Of a stretch of DNA of 55,373 bases, positions 30,042 to 40,600 are shown piece by piece. The position numbers and the translations under genes are program-made. The stretch is from IMG/VR virus record IMGVR_UViG_3300027899_000016, positions 1 to 55,373 of that record. One strand, written 5' to 3'. The notes beneath the pieces were generated by a model. It did no database searches, was not told the DNA's origin, and saw only the letters and a program-made list of their open reading frames with translations. Origin of the DNA: a virus. Numbering within the stretch: position 1 is the stretch's first letter; each line of letters opens with the position of its first letter.

Positions 30042-33000
30042 TTAAATAAATTCTATTTGGCCACCATTTGCCATGTACTCCCTGATCTCTTCATCTGTCA
30101 TGTAAACTTCTTCTCCATCTTCAAAGTCATCATCTACATAACCACCCATTTGTGCAGATCTACCATACCAGTTTTGACCTTGTTCATCTGGTCTATATAG
30201 TCCAGATTCTGCATAGTCACCACGGTCTCTACTAGGATCAGAAGCATAGAGATTATCAGCAGTAAGGTTATCATAGAAACCTTCCATCTGTTTAGTATCA
30301 TCTATTCTATTCTTGTATCCAGCAATTCCGCGTAGTAATGAATTACCTGCAATTAGTCTAGCCTCTCTTTCACCCTGTGAAAGTTTATTCTTAACATCAA
30401 TTGCTAGGGGTTCAGAGTATGTTTTATCAACTTGGTATTCTTCTTTTTGCATCGGATCAATCCTAATCTCAGTAGGTTGAGTTCCTTTATAAGAAGCATC
30501 AACACCATAAGATCTTGTACCATCATTATTTTGTTGCGTAACAGTATTAGTTGGAGAAAGTTGTCCCCAATTAACTTGACCCTGTGCACCCTGAATTCCT
30601 GAATTTAAACTGATGAGATCTAAATCAGACTTGCCCTGCATTAGAGGATTATTAGTATAAGCTACAGGATTCTCACCCGTAAACGGTTGGTTATTTCCAC
30701 CATTTACAAACCTACTTAGGGCACCACCATATTTACGACTATTTGCAGCTCTGTCAATAACATCCCATCTTTGTTGCATTTGTTGAACAACTTTCTCTCT
30801 AGCTTTATTTTTTTCAGCAGCTGATGCTGAACTATTCATAATTTGATTTATAGCTCTCTGAGCTTGAGAAGCAATCTTATCTTTTTCTTGTTGAGCTTGT
30901 TTTTGTTTAAAGATCCTTACAGCATTTTCAGATTCTTGATTAGTTACAACACCATCTTTGCCTGCAGCTTGCATTGCCCTTATATAGTCAGGATCTTTTT
31001 GCATACCTGTCATATTAGGCTTATAGGTATAGGTCTTACCATAGTTAGGACGTTTTCTTTCACTAGCTTTCCATTCATCAAGAGTCTGTCTTTTATTTTG
31101 GTTAGGTTTTACGGATGGTTTAACAGGTTGTATAACTGGTTGTGCAAATGGAGGATAGTATTCCTCACCTCCACCTACAGGTAGTTCAAATGGATTTACA
31201 CCAGGCTCAAGTATATCAGCCGGACCAGACATACCAGACCATGCTCCCATATCAGTCATAGGATTAAGTTCTTGCAACCTTGCATTGTATGCAGCTTCAG
31301 GATCTTGAATGAAATTATAGTCAATCATTCCTGGAGTAACTAGAGCAGTATTAGGATCATATGGTGTTGAATCTCCCATGTACTCTTGTGCAAACTGAGC
31401 TCTAGCCGCAGCATCTTCTTCTGGAGTTAACTGATCTTCTTCACCAGCAACAGGACCCACATTAGACATAAGATCTCCAAACCCTACTGTTGGATATGGG
31501 ACATCTCCTTCTTGAACCATTTCATCTCCTTCAACAACATCTTCTTGCTGAGTGTTAACCGGACCTTTATTAAAGCCCATGAACATAGGATTTCTCTGTA
31601 GATTGCTTTGATTGATCTTTTCTTGTTCTTGAGATGCAAAGAATGATGGATCTGGAGCCATATCTCTTGCTCTTTGTTCAAGTAGTTCAGCTACCTTATC
31701 ATCTATTTGTTCAGGTGTAGGATCTGTCTTTATGAACTCATCAAGATTTGTTTGAAGATCTGGATTAAGATCACCTCTAACATCTCCCCAAGAAGTAGTT
31801 AAATAATCTTGTGCAGATAATTTAGGCTTTGGTTGAGTATAATCAAACGGAGCATTTTCATCAATCTTAGTAAATGCAACATTAGTAGGATCTTCTTTGT
31901 AAAGTTTTTCTAGTTCTCTATCTCTTTGTCTTTCTCCTTGTTTGATAGCTCTCTTAGATTTACCTTTAAGACCAGATACATCAGTTCTATCACCGTAACC
32001 TGCATTTTCTAGTGCTTGTTGTTTCTGAGATTTTTGTGTTGTTTTAGCATCCTTACCTTTTGCTCCATCAAGAGTAATTAAGTTTTCATATCTTGGATCA
32101 CCTTCAGAACCATAGTAAATAGTATATTTTTTAGGTCGTCCTGTTATACCTCTTTTTCTTACATCAATAGCAGATATATAATTACCAGCACCAGGACCAC
32201 CTTGTCTTGTCTGACCAGTAACTGGATTATATATTCTTTGAACTACATCATTTTGTGCACTCCTTGTAAGATTAGCAGGAATAAGGTTTTTAATAAAACC
32301 ACCACCTTGCATATAAGCATCAGTAATATCTTTAGAATCCATATACTGAATATTGTCTTCAGTAAGATCTGGAATAGATGGATCATATCCACCACCTACA
32401 AATTTTTGCAATGGTTCAAGTGGATTAGAAAAAGGGTTTTCAATAGTACCTCCATATTGTAATGATCCTGAATCTCTAAGTCTTTTAAGATATTCATCAA
32501 AATTATCTCCAATATAAGCTACAGTAGGTAATAAAGTTTCACTTACTTTTATATTCTTAGCAACATAGTTATATTCCTTATCACCTTTTTTAATTGTAGT
32601 AATAGGTTGTTTGGACTTTGTATGTTTTGCAGGATCACCTTTAAACTTAATAAATGATCCATCATTTGCAATTCTGTAATAGTATCCTGGTTTGTCTTTT
32701 AAAGTACCAAATGCAGCAGATCTACCTTTACCAGCTTGTAGTGCTTCTAGTCTGGCTTTATCAGTAGAAGGTTTAAACTTGCCAGCTTTCTCATCATAGT
32801 AAACCCAGTTGCCAAAAGCATCTTTTGAATACGTTGTATTTACACCAGGTATTTTTTGGTAATTAAGTACTTGACTTTCTTTAAGTTGTTTAATTCTTGC
32901 AGGATCTACAATTTCAAAATAGTTATCACCTGACTGTTTGTAATATCTACCAGCTTCTTTATAATATACACCTTCTGGGTTAGCAGCAGCATATAGTCTT

Positions 33001-34634
33001 GTTGCTGCTGAAGTTGGTTCATAGTTACTAGCCTCAGTAAATAATTTTTTATCTGGATCAAAACCATACCATCTATCACCAGGTTGACGTCCCCATGCAT
33101 CTACACTTTTTACAACAACTGGAGTAGCTGAACTAGAAGAAGAATTTGATTGATTTCTCTGTACATTAGATACTGTAGCTACAGGTGTTTCCTTACCTTT
33201 TTGTTCATTAACAGTAGTAGATTTATTTTCAGGAGTATTTTTATCTACTTCCTTGAGTGATTCCTGGTTAACTGCATCTGCTGCAAGATTAGTATATGTT
33301 TTAACAGCATCAAAAGTTCTTGTATATTTTCTTGCTGCTGTATTACCTGATCCATAACCATAAACTTGTGCAGCCATTGGGTTGCTTAATTGTTGTAATG
33401 GTAATGGGTCAAAGTACATTGTGTACTGTTTTGGACCAAAGAGCCCGGACTTTCTTACATCAACTTCTCTAAGGTTTGGAATGTTACCAAATCTTTTCAT
33501 AGCTCTTCTATAAAAACCTTTAGGAAGATCATCTCCTACAATCATACCATTCTGAGCTTTTATTGTTTCATTCATTGGCTCACCAAAAATTCCGCTAGCA
33601 GTTTGAGAATATAATTGTAAGTGGTGCATTGGATTCTCTACATCCTGTTCTGGCATAGGCACACCACCTTCCTGCATCATCTGATCATACTGTTGTTCAA
33701 TCTGATTTTGCATTGCTGACATCTGTGCATCATTCTTTATAGAATCTGTAAACAATTTTAGTCTACCCTCTCTAAAGTTTGCTCCTGTTGGATCACCTTG
33801 ATTTGGATCTACATCACTTCCATTTGTTCCTCCCATTTGTTTTTTAAGGAGGCCCATAACAGAGGTTACATATTTCTTTTTTGCTTTTTTATAAGCACCA
33901 CCATTTTGTAACTTAGAATAATCTAAAGTTGTATTAGCATATTCTTTTTGAGCATACGGTGACATTGATTCCTCTCCAGAGTTCCAGGCCATTCGTGAAA
34001 CTAAATCATAACCAGTCATTGGTTGTACCAGATCTTCGTAGTTATCTGCACTTGGTAAAGCAACATCATATTCTCCACCACTCTGATATCTTCTCATTGT
34101 AGAACCACCATATCTTTGTTCAGCAAGTGGATCTAAAGCGTCATCAAGAATATCTGGACCTTGATCTGAATCATCCATTACAATATCTGAACCAGTATCA
34201 TCAAATAGATCATAGTCAGTTTCTTGTTCAGGATTTTCTGTAATTACGGCATCTTTTGTTAGAGGATTCTCTTTTATTCTTGGCTGACCTGTTTCCTCCT
34301 CATAAGTTCTATCATCTTCTTCTTCAATATCCTCTGTGAGTTTTTCAGCAATTGTAACATATAGTTCAGTAGCTGCATCAACAGGCACACCCATAATGTT
34401 TACCAACTTAAATAGCGTCTCTTCTTTTGCTACTTGGTTAGTAATATCATTAACAACAAATTGAATTATCTGTCCTGATTTATCTTGTTCTTGGGTTGGT
34501 TGTGCACCAGGGTATCCTAGCATAGATGGATCTGGAGTACCTCCCATTTGTGCCTTAGCAAGGAACTTAGAGGTCTTGTTCACATACTTTCCTTTGCCAT
34601 CCGGAGCCTTATAAATTCTTACTTTTTTCTTCAT
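30042..34634 (-). CDS. 1,530-residue modular virion protein with about ten GG motifs and internal duplications
   Basis: Starts MKKKVRIYKAPDG, similar in style to the basic start of the 757-residue protein. The chain is low in hydrophobic segments and appears built of short modules separated by linkers. Motifs of the form Q/Y/M-x-GG occur near residues 30, 176, 184, 242, 265, 321, 725, 775, 1301 and 1494, and the protein ends with an EEI..Y..NGG module at about 1505-1530. A segment VRKxGxxGxPKxYTxY occurs twice (bases about 33412-33475 and 32107-32180). A Tyr/Trp-rich part with GNWVYYD and GKFKP lies at about residues 600-625. No catalytic motif was recognised. It lies between the lytic 2,191-residue protein and the 757-residue protein, so it is probably a virion component packed or assembled with them. 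Confidence 0.75.
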   Translation of the reverse strand: MKKKVRIYKAPDGKGKYVNKTSKFLAKAQMGGTPDPSMLGYPGAQPTQEQDKSGQIIQFVVNDITNQVAKEETLFKLVNIMGVPVDAATELYVTIAEKLTEDIEEEDDRTYEEETGQPRIKENPLTKDAVITENPEQETDYDLFDDTGSDIVMDDSDQGPDILDDALDPLAEQRYGGSTMRRYQSGGEYDVALPSADNYEDLVQPMTGYDLVSRMAWNSGEESMSPYAQKEYANTTLDYSKLQNGGAYKKAKKKYVTSVMGLLKKQMGGTNGSDVDPNQGDPTGANFREGRLKLFTDSIKNDAQMSAMQNQIEQQYDQMMQEGGVPMPEQDVENPMHHLQLYSQTASGIFGEPMNETIKAQNGMIVGDDLPKGFYRRAMKRFGNIPNLREVDVRKSGLFGPKQYTMYFDPLPLQQLSNPMAAQVYGYGSGNTAARKYTRTFDAVKTYTNLAADAVNQESLKEVDKNTPENKSTTVNEQKGKETPVATVSNVQRNQSNSSSSSATPVVVKSVDAWGRQPGDRWYGFDPDKKLFTEASNYEPTSAATRLYAAANPEGVYYKEAGRYYKQSGDNYFEIVDPARIKQLKESQVLNYQKIPGVNTTYSKDAFGNWVYYDEKAGKFKPSTDKARLEALQAGKGRSAAFGTLKDKPGYYYRIANDGSFIKFKGDPAKHTKSKQPITTIKKGDKEYNYVAKNIKVSETLLPTVAYIGDNFDEYLKRLRDSGSLQYGGTIENPFSNPLEPLQKFVGGGYDPSIPDLTEDNIQYMDSKDITDAYMQGGGFIKNLIPANLTRSAQNDVVQRIYNPVTGQTRQGGPGAGNYISAIDVRKRGITGRPKKYTIYYGSEGDPRYENLITLDGAKGKDAKTTQKSQKQQALENAGYGDRTDVSGLKGKSKRAIKQGERQRDRELEKLYKEDPTNVAFTKIDENAPFDYTQPKPKLSAQDYLTTSWGDVRGDLNPDLQTNLDEFIKTDPTPEQIDDKVAELLEQRARDMAPDPSFFASQEQEKINQSNLQRNPMFMGFNKGPVNTQQEDVVEGDEMVQEGDVPYPTVGFGDLMSNVGPVAGEEDQLTPEEDAAARAQFAQEYMGDSTPYDPNTALVTPGMIDYNFIQDPEAAYNARLQELNPMTDMGAWSGMSGPADILEPGVNPFELPVGGGEEYYPPFAQPVIQPVKPSVKPNQNKRQTLDEWKASERKRPNYGKTYTYKPNMTGMQKDPDYIRAMQAAGKDGVVTNQESENAVRIFKQKQAQQEKDKIASQAQRAINQIMNSSASAAEKNKAREKVVQQMQQRWDVIDRAANSRKYGGALSRFVNGGNNQPFTGENPVAYTNNPLMQGKSDLDLISLNSGIQGAQGQVNWGQLSPTNTVTQQNNDGTRSYGVDASYKGTQPTEIRIDPMQKEEYQVDKTYSEPLAIDVKNKLSQGEREARLIAGNSLLRGIAGYKNRIDDTKQMEGFYDNLTADNLYASDPSRDRGDYAESGLYRPDEQGQNWYGRSAQMGGYVDDDFEDGEEVYMTDEEIREYMANGGQIEFI

Positions 34635-34692
34635 TACACAGTGTATATACTAAATATAGTAAATTAAAATTTAAACTGTAAACTTATTTAGT
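34635..34692 (-). promoter_or_regulatory. Candidate promoter/leader before the 1,530-residue gene
   Basis: This 58-base AT-rich gap contains TTAGTATAT on the minus strand at 34645-34653, ending 10 bases before the ATG at 34634. The same nine bases precede the starts of the 193- and 550-residue genes. A short palindrome TACACAGTGTA lies at 34635-34645, and GTAAAC/GTTTAC arms (34678-34696) overlap the end of the preceding gene. No Shine-Dalgarno box is present. Promoter function is inferred only from the repeated motif and its position. Confidence 0.3.
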
Positions 34693-37600
34693 TTACTTAT
34701 ATCCTCTGCTCTTTAAGTACTTGAGAATTCTTCTGTACTCACTATCAGTTATATCTGGTTTTCTACCTGGTGCAACCATAGCGTGCGTAATAATATCTTC
34801 AGTACTTACATTATACTTTCTAGCAAGTTGGTCAAAGTACTCTACAAAAGATTTAATCTGAGCACTTGTTAGTGGCTTAACATTTGTATCTCCTTGGAAC
34901 TCAACACCAATACCAAAGTCATTCACATTACTTCTACCATCCCATGATGATTTTCCGGCATGAAAAGTTACTTGATCTGGAGATGCATAGATAGTTCTTT
35001 GTCCATCTTCTTCAATTACAATATGTGCTGATGTTTCACTACTAGGATTCATGAAGTGATTGTATACATATTTGTTATTGTTCTTCTCATCAGTAGAACC
35101 TGTATGGTGAAGAACCACTTTCTTCACTTCATTTTTTAAAGGACTACCCTGTATAAAACTCTGACTTTTAGTAGTTCTAATATTTGGCATTCCCTCAACC
35201 ATTACCTCAGGATATTTATAAGATGGAGTACTTTCTATTTCTATTTTCCTTTGACTAGCTTCAATTTGTTTTCTAAGTTTTTGAGCCTTAGCAATTCTAT
35301 CTTGTTCCTGTTTATTAATAATAGTTTGAAAACTATCAACAGTCATAATAGGTGATGAGTTACTAACATCATATTTGTTTAATATAGTAGACATACTATC
35401 TACACTAACCTCAGGAACTGGTTTTGGTTTTGGCTTAAGAGTCTCTTGTGGTTTTGGACTAGTTGTAGGTCTAGGAGTTGTACTTTGAGTTTTTAGAGAT
35501 GCTGAAGGTTTGTAAGACAGCCCCTCAGTATTAAGATTAATACTTGGAGCAACAGTAACTTTTGGTTTAGAAGTAGTTCTCGGAGTATATCCTACATTTG
35601 ATGTAGTGGTTTTTTTATTTACAGCTTTACCAGCATCTGGTTTGTAATCTAGTTCTTCTACTACAAAACCACCATTAGCATATTGTTGTATTTCATCATC
35701 AGATAACTCCATTATAATACCACCATCCTGGTATTCCATATCTTGTTGCATCTCTTCTTGACCTGCAAGACCAGTAGCTCCAACACCAAGACCAACAGGT
35801 ATGGCATATGGTGCAATACCCTTAATCTTATTAAGATTTTTAGAAAGGGTCTTAAATGATTTTTCAGTAGGCTTCATAATGTCAAAGATCCTAAGATCTA
35901 AGAATTTGAATTCTGGATTAGACATGTATGCTTCATAAAGTTTTTCCAACATCTCTGGTGTAACTTTATCAAAATCATTTTTAATTAACCCAATTCTCTT
36001 TAGAGCAGGGCGTAGTTCAACTGCAAAAGCAGTTGGTTCCATACTACCAAAATTATTACCTCCTTCTAAGAAATATTCTTTTGAACTATTAAAGTATCCA
36101 TCCGGATCTTTATACTTTTTTATTCCTTGACTAGTAAGATTATATGGGGCTGTTTCAGATAGTACTTTATCTGGATCAATAGACTGAAATAAGTATTCCG
36201 GTGCTTCATCTAAAAGATCAATATTATCAATTAGATCTCTATCAATTGCTGAATTTGAATTAAGTGGTATGAATGAACCTTCTGTTATATGCCCAAATTC
36301 ATGATACATAGTTGGCTGTAGATTTCCAATACTTGTATATGGGTTACCAAGATTTATTGAGTTTTCTAATAAGTCTGCATTTGCATTACTTCTATTTAAA
36401 TACTGAGTTGCATTTTTTAAACTAGCTTCAGCATTTTTTAATTGTAGTTCTAGATCTAGAACATCTTGATTAAGTACTCTTTGAGTTTTCTTATAGTCTG
36501 CTTGAGATATATTACCCGCATCGTATTCTCTTCTTAATTGGTTCCTTTCATTAACCTTATCTTTTAGACTTTTCCCTATGTTTTTAACACGCATTTCTTC
36601 ACCTGAAATTTGCATGAACATGTCATCATATTGAGTTTCTTCAATACGTTTAATATAGTCATCAACTGTAAGTTTTGTAAAACCCTCTGTATTTCTTGGA
36701 TCTGTTTTAGCAAGAGAACCTGATATAGTTTGCTTTAATATCACATCATTAATACCATTAGGATTAACTATTCTTTCAAGATCTGCAGCAGTTAATTCAT
36801 CCCATGACCCTAATCCAGAGTTCTTAGCAGCTCTAGTGCCCATAAGTCCTCTGTTATTTTGATAATTTTTAACTCTCTCAATTATACTATTAATTTCATT
36901 AGCATCTGAATTTTTAATTATTTCTGGAAGTTTTACTTTATACTCATCTTCTAATTGAAGATAATTGCCCTCATCATATGATCCTTTTAGATTGTTATCA
37001 TCAATGAATTCTTGAATTCTACGTCTTCCTTCCGGGGTATTAAGATCTTTTAATTTTTGTTCTTGCAAGTCATTAAATGTAAGGAATGCTTCATCTTGAC
37101 CCATTATGGTTTGTTTTCTAAGAGTTTCTAGATCTGACAATGCATTCTGTTGTGCAGTTCCTCTTGGAAGTCTAAAACCTGGTTTTGGTGTTTCTGGAAC
37201 CGCATTTAATGATATACGGTTGCCTCCAGGTCTGATCTGTTCTAGACCAGAATACCTAACTGGTATTCTTGGTGTATCTGGAAAGTCATCCATCTTAAAC
37301 TTAAGATCATCACCCATAATAAGTTTCTTAAAAGCTTCATTAGTTACTTTAGACTTATCAATCTTATCTAGAGCTTCTTTTGCACCAAATCCTGATAGTT
37401 CATCAGATACAGCTTTTAGTTCTTTAAGTTCTTGTTGTAAGTTATCATAGAGCTCTTTATTTTTTGGATTAAACCACTCATATTGTCCAGCAGGTAGTTC
37501 TAGTGGTTGTTGTCCAGTAAATCTACGTAGTGCCTCTGCTTGTTGTACAGCTGCTTCTGATGTACCAAGTGCTCTATTACCAGTAAGATAATAACTTTGG

Positions 37601-40600
37601 AATGGGGTAGTTGCTGTGTTACCTCTTAGAGCTTCAATAGCTCTTAGATCATCAAGTGTTGCTGCAGGCTTGCCAAGATTTTTAGCTATACCAAATCCAG
37701 GAGCAACAGATAAAGCTGTCATGCCAGCATCAAATAGAGCATCTCCTGTATTTTCCCAAGATGGATTTTCAAATGCTCTACCAATACTATTTACTGTACC
37801 AGGAATCATTTTGAGTCCTTGAGCAACCATACCTGGGCCTATAAAATATGATGCAAAGTCAATAGCTTTATTTACATTATTGTTTGCAGTAACAGGATCT
37901 TCAAGTCCGGCAGCTTCTAATCTATTCTCATAGTTAGTCATGTTCCATGGAGTAGTAACTGTACCCTTTGGTTTTAATGCATATGATGCATAGTCAAGTG
38001 GATTAGTTACTACATCCCAACCTTTATCTACATAGTCACCTAGTGTTAGATTCTTTGGAGCCTTTCCTGGATCTAATGAGACCAGGTTCTTTCTCTCTTT
38101 AGTAGTTCCATATGGATTAATAGTAGGACCACTCATAGTAGGCTTATACACTCCAGCATCTACATAAGCTCTATTGTAGATATCCTGGTAAGCATCATCG
38201 TATTCTTCTTGAGTTAGTGGCTCATCATATTTCTCATTGTGATACTTTACATACTCATCAATACCCTTCTGTATTTTATCCTCTACAACTTCCATTTTAC
38301 TCTTACCGGTAACTTGAAAGTTCTTGTCAAATTGTTCCTGTGCAGCTTTATCTTGAGCAGTAGGTTTTTTAGCTGGGGTAGGTTTTGGTGCGGCTGTATA
38401 TGCACTTCTCTGAGTTGCATATAGGTCATCATATGTAGCATCATATAATGGTTTAGCTTTCTTATCTAGTACAGCTGCTCTCTTTTTTACATCACCTTTT
38501 GATAAGGGTTGAAACTTTCCAGATCTATTCCAGTCTACTTCCCATCTACCATTTACTTTTCTATAGACACCTCCGCTACCTTCAACTGTATAGAAATTAG
38601 TTCTTGGATCTGGTGAACCACCTTCTTGTGCAACATTAAGTTCTGGTTTATTATCTTCAGTTTTAGACATATTATTTAGCAACCAGATAATCTCTTCATC
38701 ACTAAATGTATCTTGGAGTTGTTTCATTGGGTCAAAACCTGATTTGTCACCTTTTTCAAACTGATAGTTCTTTAGTTTTTTATAGTACAAATCTGGTGAA
38801 ACACCTTGTGTAAATGGATCATATAGACCAGCTTCTTTTGATAACTGTCTAATAGCATTAAGTCTTGCTCTTACTTCAGTTGGTTCACCCACATAGTCTG
38901 ATGAGAATTCTTTAAAATTATCATCTACTTGTTCTTTATATTCAGGGTATTCTTTAAACACAGGATCATACTCATCTTTATAGTTATGGTATGCCCTACT
39001 ATCTGCAATAGTCTTTGCCTTGTTTTTATTTACATAATCAACATCTCTCTGTGGAATTAATCTACTTCTCTTACCCCTAACTGGTCTATCAGAAGAATGG
39101 GATAACTCATGAGAGTGAGTACCACGTGTACGGAATCCTGCAGGAAGAATTACAATCTGACCAGTAGCATTCATTGAGTAACCACCTGTATTTGGCTCAT
39201 CTTCTGGTTGTGGTAATATCTGCAATGGTGGAGTTGAATCAAGTTGTTGTTGACGCATCTTCTTCATGTACTCATAAGACTCAGGACTTCTTGCACCTGC
39301 TTTTAACATCTTATCATACATAGGAGAATTTTGCCAATCTTTCATAAACTGGTATCCCTCATAGTATCTTCTATTTTCTCTAAGCGCATCATCTACATTA
39401 ATGTCATCTTTTTCAGCTGCTCTATTTAGTCTGTAAGCATGTTCAGGTACACATCTACCTGCTTTTGGATCAAATATATATCCAGGAGGACACGGCCTAG
39501 CAACTTCATTTGTAGCATCAACATCTTCTACTATATACCCACCCATTTGATATTGTTCAATTTCTTCTGGAGAAAGTTCTAGTTCTATTGCTCCTTCAGG
39601 TCCACCTTCTATTTGTGGTAATACTACATTAGTTGCATCAGGAACATTAGCTAATGGAATTGTTACACCATTACTTGGTTTCTCAGGTATAGGTTGTGTT
39701 AGATTATTAATAACATTTAGTGTCCACTGATTTCTTCTAGTAAGTGGATCTTTGCCGCCATATCTTGTATGCTCAGCTATCATAGTCTTAGTATCTCCTT
39801 CAACAACAGCTTTAACAAACTTTGGGAATTCTGCTAGAGTACCAAGATTATATTGGTAGTCTACCAAAAGCATTTGTCTATCTTGCGGTAGTGAGTCAAA
39901 TGTACCTTCTCCAAATTTAGCATCTACTTGTTTTTTAGCTAGTGCTTGATTTTGTAGTACATCTTTTAATAATAGTGCTTCTGCTTGTTCATCTGATATA
40001 CCTTGGTAGAATGGACTATTTCTTGAAGTAAGTTTATGTCCATAAGCAATAGTATCTAAACCTCCTTCAGGACTAGGATGAGGATACCATTTACCACTTC
40101 TATAACCTTTTTTAATATTGTTTTCTTGGTTTTTAAGATCAGCAAGATATCTCTTCATTGTTTTTGGATCAAGATCTAATGGAGCTGTCATGCCACCTTC
40201 TTGATATTTTCCTTTAATATAATTACGTATATCTTTAGCTGCAGCTCTCATTTCTGGAGAATCATATTTTCTCTCCATTCTATAATCTTTTCTACCATGA
40301 GAAAACATTCCAATACTTCCTGGTGCAAGTTGAGCTCTTAGTTGACTATCTACATAATTATCATTATATTGTTCTTGACTATCAGTGTATCCCTCATTTG
40401 CTACAGCTTGTTCATAGAAATACTGCATGTCTTCACCTCTTGCATCTCTTACTGCTTTATCAAAGTTTTGTAGAAGCGGCTCATAGTTTTGATCATCACG
40501 CATACCATGTAGCATATCTAAAAATATATCTCCTCTATTAGCTCCTCTTGGATTATATACAGAAGTATATTTATCTGGAGATGGATTTACATAAACATAA

